64,000 nt of DNA from Pseudomonas frederiksbergensis (GTDB lineage: Bacteria; Pseudomonadota; Gammaproteobacteria; Pseudomonadales; Pseudomonadaceae), in assembly GCF_900105495.1 (NCBI RefSeq), contig NZ_FNTF01000002.1, positions 5,324,501-5,388,500 of the forward strand, given 5' to 3'. The translations under genes and the position numbers were made by a program. How positions within the stretch are numbered: the first letter of the stretch is position 1; every line of letters begins with the position of its first letter. The notes under the pieces are model-generated. The model did no database searches and was not told where the DNA came from. It worked only from the letters and a program-made list of their open reading frames with translations. This document shows positions 27,288 to 35,271 of the stretch, one piece after another.

Positions 27288-28703
27288 TTACCGTTCCCTA
27301 AAACTCTCATCCATATGCTGTTGCAACGGACTCAAAAAGTACTCGATCACCCGCCGCTGATCGGTCTTCACTTCCGCCGTCACCGACATCCCCGGCGACA
27401 GCGCCACGCGCTGGCCGTTGATCATCAAATGGTCGGTTTTCAGGTGAATGCGGCTGCTGTAGATCGGGCCGCGTTTTTCATCGTCGATGGCGTCGTTGGA
27501 GACGCTGAGCACTTCGCCGTCGACGGTGCCGTATTTGGTGAAGGTGAAGGTTTCCACTTTGACTGTGACCGGTTGGCCGGCTCGGACGAAACCGACGTCC
27601 TTGTTTTTCAGCATTGCTTCCACTTCGACCGGCTGATCAAGCGGGACGATGACCATCAACGGCTGGGCCGGTGTGACCACGCCGCCGACCGTGTGGATGG
27701 CCAATTGCTGGACGGTGCCGTCCACCGGGGCCTTGAGGCTGGTCAGGGTTTCCTGGTACCGGGCCTTGGCCAGTTCCTGAACCAGGCTCGCGGCTTTTTG
27801 GTTGGCCTCTTGTTGCAGGTCGAGCATGGCGCGGCGATTTTGTGCAACGACACCTTCGCGCCGACGCCGCGCCTCCCCCTGGGCGGCGGTGGATTGCAAC
27901 ACGCTGGCTTGCTGCACACTCAACTGACGTTGCAGGTCCAGTCGGGCCTGTTCCTTTTCCAGGTATTCATGACGCGCCACGTACTGTTGCGCCAATAGCC
28001 GCTGGTAGTCCTCGGCCAGTTGCGTGGCGATCGGCACGGTTTGTCGCAGACTGGCCACCTGGGCCTGGGCAGACTGGATTTCGGCGCTGCGCTGAAGGAT
28101 TTCCGCGTCTACCAACTCCAGATTGCTGCGGTACTCCTGATACTGACCTTGCAACCAGCGTTGAGCGCTGAGCACCTGCTCCGGGTTGGCGTTGGCAATC
28201 GCTCCGATCAGCGATGCCGGTGGTTTTTGCTGATTGATCGCGTCGAGCATTGCTGCACTACGGGCGCTGTCGATGCGTGCAGCCAGCAGGTCACTCTGAA
28301 TCCGTCTGACGTCGGCGTCCGCCGCCGTCGGGTCGAGTTCGACCAGCAACTCACCGACTTTCACCGCTTGACCGTCACTGACATGGATCGCTCTGACCAC
28401 CGCCGTTTCGCTGGATTGAATCAGCTTGGTCTTGCCATTGGGAACGATCTTGCCCGGTGCGACCGCCACCACTTCGATCTTGCCGATGCAAGCCCACAGC
28501 AGCGCCAACACGGCGAACCCCATGATGCTCCAGACAAAGATTCTCGGTGCCGGATGCACGGGGGTGTCCTGCAACTCCAGCGCGGCGGGGAGAAACTGCG
28601 CTTCATGTGGCAGGCGCTGCACGCTGTCCATCTGTTTGCGCTGGCGCCAGGAGTCTAGCCAGGCGTGGCGATAACGCTGCAATAACGAAGGCGTTGCGCT
28701 CAT
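27288..28703 (-). CDS. HlyD family type I secretion periplasmic adaptor
   Basis: A 471-residue membrane-fusion protein linking the ABC exporter to the outer-membrane channel. It has a cytoplasmic N-terminus of about 57 residues, one membrane segment (about 57-77), a lipoyl/biotinyl-type domain half (VVAVAPGKIVPNGKTKLIQS, VRAIHVSDGQAVKVGELLVE), a long coiled-coil hairpin (about 130-330, rich in Gln/Ala/Glu), the second lipoyl half (LKAPVDGTVQQLAIHTVGG) and a beta-barrel C-terminus (YSSRIHLKTDHLMINGQ, LSPGMSVTAEVKTDQRRVIE). It lies 95 bases after the ABC gene. Length and layout are standard for HlyD/PrtE-type adaptors. Confidence 0.92.
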   Translation of the reverse strand: MSATPSLLQRYRHAWLDSWRQRKQMDSVQRLPHEAQFLPAALELQDTPVHPAPRIFVWSIMGFAVLALLWACIGKIEVVAVAPGKIVPNGKTKLIQSSETAVVRAIHVSDGQAVKVGELLVELDPTAADADVRRIQSDLLAARIDSARSAAMLDAINQQKPPASLIGAIANANPEQVLSAQRWLQGQYQEYRSNLELVDAEILQRSAEIQSAQAQVASLRQTVPIATQLAEDYQRLLAQQYVARHEYLEKEQARLDLQRQLSVQQASVLQSTAAQGEARRRREGVVAQNRRAMLDLQQEANQKAASLVQELAKARYQETLTSLKAPVDGTVQQLAIHTVGGVVTPAQPLMVIVPLDQPVEVEAMLKNKDVGFVRAGQPVTVKVETFTFTKYGTVDGEVLSVSNDAIDDEKRGPIYSSRIHLKTDHLMINGQRVALSPGMSVTAEVKTDQRRVIEYFLSPLQQHMDESFRER

Positions 28704-28742
28704 GGGAAATCGGTCCTTGAATCCGGAATACAGTGAGTGCCG

Positions 28743-28764
28743 CCGCGCCCGATATCAGGCGCGG
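28743..28764 (-). other. Hairpin within the secretion operon
   Basis: CCGCGCC / GGCGCGG with an eight-base loop in the 95-base gap between the ABC exporter and HlyD genes. No T-tract; it may only modulate messenger stability or relative expression. Confidence 0.4.
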
Positions 28765-28798
28765 TCGACAAACCAATGACGAGTGAGTGAAGGGCTGC

Positions 28799-30937
28799 TC
28801 AGCCCTGTTGCATACGGTGCAGACGCGAATAGTGGCCGGCCTGATGCGTGAGCAATTCGGCATGGCTGCCCTGCTCGACGATTTGCCCGCGATCGACCAC
28901 CAGAATGCGATTGGCATCGCGAACCGCCGACAATCGGTGGGCGATGATGATCACCGTGCGACCTGCGCAGATGCTTTGCATGTTCTGCTGGATGATCCGT
29001 TCGGACTCATAGTCCAACGCGCTGGTGGCCTCATCAAAGATGAGAATCCGCGGGTTGCCGATCAGGGCACGGGCGATGGCCACCCGTTGCCGCTGGCCGC
29101 CGGAGAGTGAGGTGCCGTGCTCCCCTACCATGGTGTCGTAGCCCTCGGGCAACTCCAGAATGAACTCGTGAGCGCCGGCCATGGTAGCCGCGTGCATGAC
29201 CGCTTCGAGCGGTGCGCCCGGATCGCTCAAGGCGATGTTTTCGCGGATGCTGCGGTTGAACAGCATGTTGTCCTGCAACACCACGCCGATCTGCCGGCGC
29301 AGGGAGGAAACGTCGGCCAGTGCCAGGTCCATGCCATCGACCAGCACCCGTCCGCGCTCGGGCACGTACAGGCGCTGAAGCAGTCGCGTCAGGGTGCTTT
29401 TACCGGAACCGGAACGCCCCACCACGCCAATCACCTCGCCGGCATCAATCTGCAAGCTGACCCCGCGCAAGACTTCCGAGCCATCGGTGCGATAACGGAA
29501 ATGCACCTGGTCGAATTCGATCTGCCCCTTGATAGGGGGCAACGCGCTGCGAGTAGCCTGGGAAAGCTCGGTGCGGGTGTTGAGGATATCGCCCAGGCGC
29601 TGCACCGAAACACCCGTTTGCTGGAAACTGGTCCATAACTGCGCCAGGCGCATGATCGGGCCGCTGACGCGACCGGCGAGCATGTTGAAGGCAATCAACT
29701 CGCCCACCGACAGCTGACCATCGATCACCAATCGAGCCCCCAGCCAGAGGGTCGCCACGGTGACCAGTTTGCCGATCAACGACACGCTTTCATTGGCAAC
29801 AGTGGACAAGGTCTGGGTCTTGAAACCGGCAGCAACATAGGCCGCCATCTGGTTATCCCACTTACGGATCGCCTGGGGCTCGACAGCCATGGATTTCACT
29901 GTGTCGATGCCGTTCACGGTCTCTACCAGAAACGCCTGGTTCTCCGCGCCGCGAGTAAAACTGTCCTGCAACCTGGCACGCAGTAGCGGCGTGACAAACA
30001 GCGAGACCAACACGTACAAGGGCAACGACAGCAGCACGATCAGGGTCAGCCAACCGCTGTAGTAAAACATCACCAGGATGAACACCAGAGAGAACAGCAC
30101 ATCCAGCAACAAGGTAATGGCGTTGCCGGTCAGGAAGCTGCGAATGTTCTCCAGTTCGCGTACTCGGGCGACCGAATCACCGACCCGTCGCGCCTGAAAA
30201 TACGCCAGTGGCAGGTTGATCAAATGCCGGAACAATCGCGACCCCAGCTCCACGTCGATACGGCTCGCGGTATGGGCAAACACGTAGCTGCGCAGACCGC
30301 TCAAGGCGGACTCGAAGATCATGATGCCCAGCAGCCCGGCGGCAATCACATCGAGGGTGGTCAGACCGTGATGCACCAGCACTTTGTCCATGACCACCTG
30401 GAAAAACAACGGCGTCACCAACGCAAACAGCTGCAAGGCAAAGGACACCAGCAGCACTTCGCCCAACAGCTTTCGGTATTTGACGATGGCGGGAATGAAC
30501 CAGGTGAAGTCGAACCGCGAGGTTTCACCCGGCAACCCGGCCTCGGAACGCACCAGCAGCAATTCACCGGTCCAGCGCGCCGCCAGGGCCTCGAAGGTGA
30601 TGACTTCAGGACGCTCCGATCGCGGGTCCTGAATCAGCGCCTTCCCTTGGTCCAGCTTGGCAATGATGAAAAACGTCCCGTCGCCATCGGCCGCAATCGC
30701 AGGCATTGGCGTACGGTCCAGACGGGGGATGGTGGTGTTGACCGATTTGGCCTTGAGCCCCAGCTTGCGTGCGGCGAGCAGCAGTTCACGGGGCGTGAAC
30801 GGCTGTTGCGCGGGGGCGAACTCGTGGGCCAACTGCTCGGCGGAGGCTGCCACCGAATGAAACCGGGCCAGCATCACCAGACACACAAGACCTGTGTCTG
30901 CCATGGGCGACTCAGCGCCCCTTCCTTCATTACTCAT
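28799..30937 (-). CDS. Type I secretion ABC transporter (HlyB type, C39-like domain)
   Basis: A 712-residue inner-membrane exporter. The N-terminal peptidase-like domain (about 10-135) has ADTGLVCLVML, where the C39 catalytic Cys is replaced by Thr, so it is a non-cleaving C39-like domain that holds the substrate, as in HlyB. The transmembrane region (about 160-440) has six segments. The ATPase domain has Walker A GRSGSGKST, the signature LSGGQRQR, Walker B ILIFDEATS and the H-loop IIAHRLS. I chose the ATG at 30937 over an upstream TTG at 30985 without a ribosome site; the result matches HlyB in length. It exports the RTX protein encoded downstream, in one step through the HlyD and TolC partners. 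Confidence 0.93.
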   Translation of the reverse strand: MSNEGRGAESPMADTGLVCLVMLARFHSVAASAEQLAHEFAPAQQPFTPRELLLAARKLGLKAKSVNTTIPRLDRTPMPAIAADGDGTFFIIAKLDQGKALIQDPRSERPEVITFEALAARWTGELLLVRSEAGLPGETSRFDFTWFIPAIVKYRKLLGEVLLVSFALQLFALVTPLFFQVVMDKVLVHHGLTTLDVIAAGLLGIMIFESALSGLRSYVFAHTASRIDVELGSRLFRHLINLPLAYFQARRVGDSVARVRELENIRSFLTGNAITLLLDVLFSLVFILVMFYYSGWLTLIVLLSLPLYVLVSLFVTPLLRARLQDSFTRGAENQAFLVETVNGIDTVKSMAVEPQAIRKWDNQMAAYVAAGFKTQTLSTVANESVSLIGKLVTVATLWLGARLVIDGQLSVGELIAFNMLAGRVSGPIMRLAQLWTSFQQTGVSVQRLGDILNTRTELSQATRSALPPIKGQIEFDQVHFRYRTDGSEVLRGVSLQIDAGEVIGVVGRSGSGKSTLTRLLQRLYVPERGRVLVDGMDLALADVSSLRRQIGVVLQDNMLFNRSIRENIALSDPGAPLEAVMHAATMAGAHEFILELPEGYDTMVGEHGTSLSGGQRQRVAIARALIGNPRILIFDEATSALDYESERIIQQNMQSICAGRTVIIIAHRLSAVRDANRILVVDRGQIVEQGSHAELLTHQAGHYSRLHRMQQG

Positions 30938-31069
30938 AAGCTTCCATGCCTGCCGTAAACGGCAAAAAAATTCTTCAACTTTCAATAGGTTATATCAACA
31001 CTGAAACAATTAGTATCAATATGACATCATCGCATGATATTTCTTTCACTCAGGTGTATGAATCAGCAA

Positions 31070-32482
31070 TCAGAGCGCCCTGCGCTCCTCGGGCGGCAGG
31101 AAATCGCGATCGGCGTCGTAGTCTTTGGTCAGGTACATCGCCAGATCCGTCAGGTCGGTGGGGCTCAATGTCCCCGCCGCCTGTTTGAGTTTGAGCGTGT
31201 CGATGATGTAGTCGTATCGCGCGTTGTTGTATTCACGCACCGCGCTGTACAACTGACGTTGGGCGTTGAGCACATCAGCGGTGTTGCGCGAGCCCAGGTC
31301 ACGGCCCACCTGGTTGGCCTTGACCGAGGCCTGGCCGGAGTGAATGGTCTGTCGGCGGGCCATCACCTGTTCGATATCGGAGTTGACCGCGCGATAGAAA
31401 TTGCGGGTGTTCTGCACCACTTCGCGGCGCCGGTCTTCGCGCTCGTCTTCACTTTGTGCCAGGCGCTCGGTCGCTTCGCGCACTTGCGAACGGGTCATGC
31501 CACCGCTGTACAACGGAATGTTCAACTCCACGCCGATGCTGCCTTGGGCCACATTGCCCCGGTAGCCATCCCGGCCGAAGTCCGTCGGGTTGCTGTAGCC
31601 AAAGCTGTCGTTGTCGCCCTTGCGCCACGACGCCACCGCGTCGACGGTCGGAGCATAACCGGCCTTGCGCTGGCGATGGGTTTGCTCGGCGGCGATCACC
31701 GCATAATTGCTGGCTTGCAAGGCAAGGTTCTGCCGTACCGCATGGCTCACCCACTCATTGGCATCGTTGGGGGCCGGAAGCTCCACCGGCAACTGGTGCG
31801 CAATGCCTTCGATTGACGAGTAATCCTGGCGTGTCAGACGGGCCAACCCTTCATACGCATCCTCAACCTTGCGCTCGGCGAGTTTTCGATTGGCACCGGC
31901 GTTGTCATAAGCGGCCTGAGCGTCGAGCACATCGGTGATGCTTGAGGCACCATTCTCCAGACGCGCCTGGGCCTGTTGCTGCTGGCGCTTGAGCGCGGCT
32001 TCCTCGGCTTTGGACGCCGCCAGCAAATCCAGCGCACGTAAAGTTTCGAAATAAGCCTGGGCGGTTGTCAGCACCAGCCCCTGTTCCTTGGCCCCCAATT
32101 CCAGCTCGGCTTGGGCGGTACTGGCGTGAGCCGCTTCGAGCTGAAACCAGCGATCGGCCCGAAACAGCGGCTGGTTGAGACTGGCTTGAAATACCGCCGT
32201 ACTGCGCGAGCGTGTCAGGCCTGGCTCATCACGTTGCATACGCACCGACTCGACCGTGCTACCGGCGTTGAGCGTTGGTAATAATCCGGCCCGAGCTTGC
32301 GGGACACTTTCGCGCCGCGCCTGGTAATCATGCCGCGCCGCCGAAAGCTGCGCGTCATGTTCAACCGCCTGACGGTAAACCCCGAGCAAATCGGCGCGAT
32401 CGGAACTGGCGTCGGCCAGCACCGGGAGAGTCATTAACGAGAGGGAGAACAGCGGAACAAAAAAACGGGTGGGGGCAGTCAT
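31070..32482 (-). CDS. TolC family outer membrane channel protein
   Basis: A 470-residue outer-membrane efflux protein, first gene of the leftward secretion operon. Signal peptide about 1-25 (FFVPLFSLSLMTLPVLA), then two repeats of the TolC helical/beta layout. Typical stretches are ARHDYQARRESVPQARAGLL, FQASLNQPLFRADRWFQLE, GVELNIPLYSGGMTRSQVRE and VLNAQRQLYSAVREYNNARY. The ATG at 32482 places the signal peptide at the N-terminus; longer in-frame starts (32530, 32566) would add a polar leader. It resembles AprF/PrtF-type channels of protease secretion systems. The promoter should lie in 32483-32600. Confidence 0.9.
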   Translation of the reverse strand: MTAPTRFFVPLFSLSLMTLPVLADASSDRADLLGVYRQAVEHDAQLSAARHDYQARRESVPQARAGLLPTLNAGSTVESVRMQRDEPGLTRSRSTAVFQASLNQPLFRADRWFQLEAAHASTAQAELELGAKEQGLVLTTAQAYFETLRALDLLAASKAEEAALKRQQQQAQARLENGASSITDVLDAQAAYDNAGANRKLAERKVEDAYEGLARLTRQDYSSIEGIAHQLPVELPAPNDANEWVSHAVRQNLALQASNYAVIAAEQTHRQRKAGYAPTVDAVASWRKGDNDSFGYSNPTDFGRDGYRGNVAQGSIGVELNIPLYSGGMTRSQVREATERLAQSEDEREDRRREVVQNTRNFYRAVNSDIEQVMARRQTIHSGQASVKANQVGRDLGSRNTADVLNAQRQLYSAVREYNNARYDYIIDTLKLKQAAGTLSPTDLTDLAMYLTKDYDADRDFLPPEERRAL

Positions 32483-32616
32483 AACAATCCGTGTCGAGTA
32501 GCGGTAAAACGATTCAGCCATGCTGGACATGGGGCGCATCCTACGCCCGGCCTCTCGCCACAACAAGGCAGAAGTGTAGCTACTAGTTGTCCTCGCAAGA
32601 TCAGTCAGTCAAGCCA

Positions 32617-32639
32617 ACGGCCCCCGTTGCAGGGGCCGT
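32617..32639. terminator. GC-rich hairpin downstream of the aldehyde dehydrogenase remnant
   Basis: ACGGCCCC / GGGGCCGT with a seven-base loop, 15 bases after the stop of the leftward dehydrogenase tail. No long T-tract. It probably was the native terminator of that lost gene. Confidence 0.5.
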
Positions 32640-32653
32640 CGTAAACGTCTGGG

Positions 32654-32743
32654 TCAGTGCGTGATGCACACCGACTTCAACTCGGTATACGCCTCGATCA
32701 CGGCGCGACCAAACTCGCGACCCATGCCTGATTGCTTGACGCC
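32654..32743 (-). pseudogene. C-terminal remnant of an aldehyde dehydrogenase
   Basis: The last 29 codons plus stop read GGVKQSGMGREFGRAVIEAY followed by TELKSVCITH. This is the conserved C-terminal end of NAD(P)-dependent aldehyde dehydrogenases. Nothing upstream belongs to such a gene: at about 32740 the sequence passes directly into methyl-accepting protein sequence on the other strand. The junction shares GCCGCC with both parents. Confidence 0.75.
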
Positions 32744-33192
32744 GCCATCGGAGCCGCTCGCAGGTGAAGCAGGCCGTGGATTTGCCGTGGTTGCCGATGA
32801 AGTGCGCAGCCTCGCCGGACGCACGCAAAACCTCGGCTGCCGAGATCCACCAGATGATCGAAGAACTGCAAATCGGCGCGCGCGAATCAGTGACCTCCAT
32901 GACCGAAAGCCAGCAGCACAGCGAAGAAAGCATCAGCATCGCCAACCTGGCCGGCAAACGGCTGAATAGCGTGACGCAGCGCATTGGCGAGATCGACAAC
33001 GTCAACCAGTCGGTGGCGGCGACGACTGAGGAGCAGACATCGGTGGTTGAGGCGTTGAACGTCCACATAACCGAGATCAACACCCTGAATCAGCAAGGGG
33101 TGGAGAATCTGCAATCGACGTTGCAGGCCTGTACCGAGCTGGAGCGGCAGGCTGGGCGATTGAATCAGTTGGTGGGGAGTTTTCGGATCTAA
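32738..33192 (+). pseudogene. C-terminal remnant of a methyl-accepting chemotaxis protein
   Basis: The sequence matches the receptor signalling tip (GCCGCCATCGGAGCCGCTCG resembles codons for AAIEAARA; then [22 protein letters not shown]) and continues SAAEIHQMIEELQIGARESV to the normal end NQLVGSFRI. It contains at least three small indels: an extra G near 32746, two bases missing near 32760, and a frameshift near 32835 between RTQ and SAAEI. No start, membrane segment or sensor domain remains. The surviving 33192 stop is 16 bases from the duplicated fecI fragment. Confidence 0.8.
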
Positions 33193-33208
33193 AAGGCGTT
33201 CTGACGGA

Positions 33209-33391
33209 GGTGTCGTGGGCCAGGTCCTCGGCCTGCTGACAATTTCTCAGGCGACGGGTCCAGGTCCCGACCAACTCTTCGTAATGCTCGAAAAAGCCGT
33301 GTCTGCGGGGCAGCTTGGGGGTCATTGCGGTGCGCTGTGAAGACGGGACGTGAATAGTAATGCTTCCTATTAACCGGAAGCAACGGGATTA
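33209..33391 (-). pseudogene. Truncated duplicate of fecI start with its promoter
   Basis: About 97% identical to 19591-19773 (roughly six substitutions in 183 bases). It holds codons 1-39 of fecI (MTPKLPRRHGFFEHYEELVG onward) and the upstream region including the Fur-box-like stretch. The frame then runs into unrelated sequence. No region 4 is present, so it cannot encode a working sigma factor. If the promoter is active it would express a stub reading antisense into the MCP remnant. Confidence 0.9.
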
Positions 33392-33433
33392 ACCCGCCGC
33401 AGGAACCGACCCGTTAAGGAACAACACGGACCG

Positions 33434-33563
33434 TAGCAGCTGGCGAAGCCTGCGTTCGGCTGCGCAGCAGTCGTAAAATCAGACGATGCGATATTTCAGG
33501 AAGACCGCAAACTCAGGTTTTACGACTGCTTCGCAGCCGAACGCAGGCTTCGCCAGCTGCTAC
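33434..33563. repeat. Paired REP element, family C
   Basis: Inverted pair GTAGCAGCTGGCGAAGCCTG ... CAGGCTTCGCCAGCTGCTAC, near-identical to 2421-2551. It closes the gene-debris region on its right side. Confidence 0.9.
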
Positions 33564-33591
33564 AGATCGGGTTACGGTTAATTGATCGGCA

Positions 33592-33858
33592 CTACCTGTT
33601 TTCCTGCACGGAAACCTGCCCCTGCAACCGTCGTCCAACGACATCCAGCAAATCACAGCCATCGCGCAATGAAGTCACCAACACCCGCGCCAGCTCACTG
33701 TGGACACCCTCGCCAAACGCAAAGCTCTCCAGCAGTTGCGTTGCGGTACGAATGCGGTAGGCCGCCGTTTCATGCAACACATCCAGGGGTGCTTCAGTGT
33801 CGATCAGCAATGATGGGACGTTGCAGTCGACGCCGGTAACGGGCATGTATCGATCCAT
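33592..33858 (-). CDS. Small hypothetical protein (DUF3077-like)
   Basis: An 88-residue soluble protein with the helical pattern APLDVLHETAAYRIRTATQL, reminiscent of small Pseudomonas proteins grouped as DUF3077. The ribosome site GGAGG lies nine bases before the ATG. It starts 33 bases after the stop of the next gene on the right, so the two form a leftward pair. Function unknown; family assignment is tentative. Confidence 0.65.
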   Translation of the reverse strand: MDRYMPVTGVDCNVPSLLIDTEAPLDVLHETAAYRIRTATQLLESFAFGEGVHSELARVLVTSLRDGCDLLDVVGRRLQGQVSVQENR

Positions 33859-33891
33859 GACAAAAAACCTCCATTGGGTAAAGGCACACGA

Positions 33892-34278
33892 TTATTCAGC
33901 ACTGGCCATCGGACGACTTTCAGACGATCCCCGGGGCGGCTCCAGGTTGTCCAGCGCTCGATTGACCAGCAATTCCCCCAGCGCCGACAGTTGCTGAATA
34001 CCCACAATGACATGGCGACGAGGACCTTCCAGTTCACGGGCAAGATCGGTGGCCATGACACTGAGGGAGGCAAGGGTTTCAGAGGCGTGACAGAGCAGAG
34101 CTTCCGTGTCGACATCCGGAACGACGGCGAAGAAATAGCTCGCAGAGGCGGGACGTGTGTGAGTGCGCAGAGGCACGCTGACGAGTTGTTCGGCGACTTT
34201 GGCGGGACGGGATGAATCGATGGTGTCATCAGCCGGAAGGTCTGACGGTTCGATACCGATTGAAGTGATCTTTTTCAT
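33892..34278 (-). CDS. Small hypothetical protein (DUF6124-like)
   Basis: A 128-residue soluble protein starting MKKITSIGIEP with a strong AAGGAGTTCCGAA ribosome site. The core SYFFAVVPDVDTEALLCHAS, ETLASLSVMATDLARELEGP and the C-terminal helix IQQLSALGELLVNRALDNLE fit the Pseudomonas family DUF6124. An upstream in-frame start at 34326 would lack a ribosome site. First gene of the two-gene unit. No function known. Confidence 0.7.
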   Translation of the reverse strand: MKKITSIGIEPSDLPADDTIDSSRPAKVAEQLVSVPLRTHTRPASASYFFAVVPDVDTEALLCHASETLASLSVMATDLARELEGPRRHVIVGIQQLSALGELLVNRALDNLEPPRGSSESRPMASAE

Positions 34279-34674
34279 TTCGGAACTCCTTGCAAGGATA
34301 AGAAAGCGCCCGACTCTTGCCCTCAACCAGGATTGGGTGGCGGCTATACAGGGCGGACCGGTAGATTTATTACCAGAAAATTCTATTTAATTAATCAAAT
34401 AAATGAACATCTGTGTAATTAAATGATTCTTACCAGATCAATATTTTTCAGCCCTTCCTAGTTACTGTAAGAAATTTCTACAAGCTTAGTAGGCAGCGTC
34501 TTACATGACATGTCAGAACTCAATCATGGCAATAAAAAATATTTCGCAGTTATTTAACCCGAGTGAAAAATTATCTATTTTGCCGACGGAGCAGACGTGT
34601 AGGATGCTGCACTCAAAGCGAATCATCTCCTTACATGCAATCTGTTGCAGCGACAAGCAAATGGTAAATATTTA
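34279..34674. other. AT-rich intergenic region, promoters of divergent units
   Basis: Between the DUF6124-like gene (leftward) and the XRE regulator (rightward) composition drops sharply to AT-rich from about 34375. Many TATAAT-like hexamers occur, so no single promoter can be called. No gene, REP element or clear operator was found. The composition change marks the left edge of the XRE-VUT-QueC islet. Confidence 0.6.
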
Positions 34675-35271
34675 ATGCACAAGAAAGACAGAACGGAAAA
34701 TTTAAAGAACAACATCAAGTACCTGATAAAGAGCCGCGGAGAGACCCGGCTTTCCTTGTGCAATGCTAGCGGATTGACCCGAACGACCATCTACAACATT
34801 CTGGAAGGAAGGGTTATCCATGTACAACAATCAACGATTCGAAAAATATCGGATTTCTTTGGTGTGTCTTATAAAGAGATAGAGACAATAGATTTTGAAG
34901 AGAAAGAAACAATAGAGAGCAGTGTATCACCACAAGGGAATATGAACCCCGCAGCAGTCCCGGTCATTAAAGAGTGCTTACTGATTGAAAGCCTGGACAA
35001 AAGAATTGGTGAGTTAGCCATAACGCATCCGCTGACATATTACTTCGGCACGGCCTGCAATTTAATAGGTGTACTTCTGGAGAATGAAATTAGTGGCATG
35101 AACGAACCGGGAGATATCTTGATAGTGAAGAAGGGCTCGTCAACTGGCGATGGAGAAAAATTGGCGTACGACACAACAACAAAAAAACTACGCATTACCA
35201 CGGACGGGTTTGACACCGACACTAGCTACATTATTGGGATAGTGATCGAGGAGAGATTTAATGGTAAATAA
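34675..35271 (+). CDS. XRE-family regulator with LexA/S24-like C-terminal half
   Basis: A 198-residue DNA-binding protein. The N-terminal helix-turn-helix (about 8-70) contains LCNASGLTRTTIYNILEGRV. The C-terminal half (about 125-195) has the beta-strand pattern of S24 repressors (NEISGMNEPGDILIVKKG ... TSYIIGIVIEERF). The catalytic Ser of the SGMSM motif is absent (ISGMNE), so it should not self-cleave. I chose the ATG at 34675; a TTG 30 bases upstream lacks a ribosome site. The gene overlaps the transporter gene by 11 bases, so both are co-expressed, and the regulator may respond to the transported compound. AT-rich and foreign in codon use. Confidence 0.8.
   Translation: MHKKDRTENLKNNIKYLIKSRGETRLSLCNASGLTRTTIYNILEGRVIHVQQSTIRKISDFFGVSYKEIETIDFEEKETIESSVSPQGNMNPAAVPVIKECLLIESLDKRIGELAITHPLTYYFGTACNLIGVLLENEISGMNEPGDILIVKKGSSTGDGEKLAYDTTTKKLRITTDGFDTDTSYIIGIVIEERFNGK

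Noticed and set aside
34375..34674. Possible preQ1 riboswitch before the XRE-VUT operon
   Set aside because: The conserved A-rich tail and stem of preQ1 types were not found; only an AT-rich promoter-like region.
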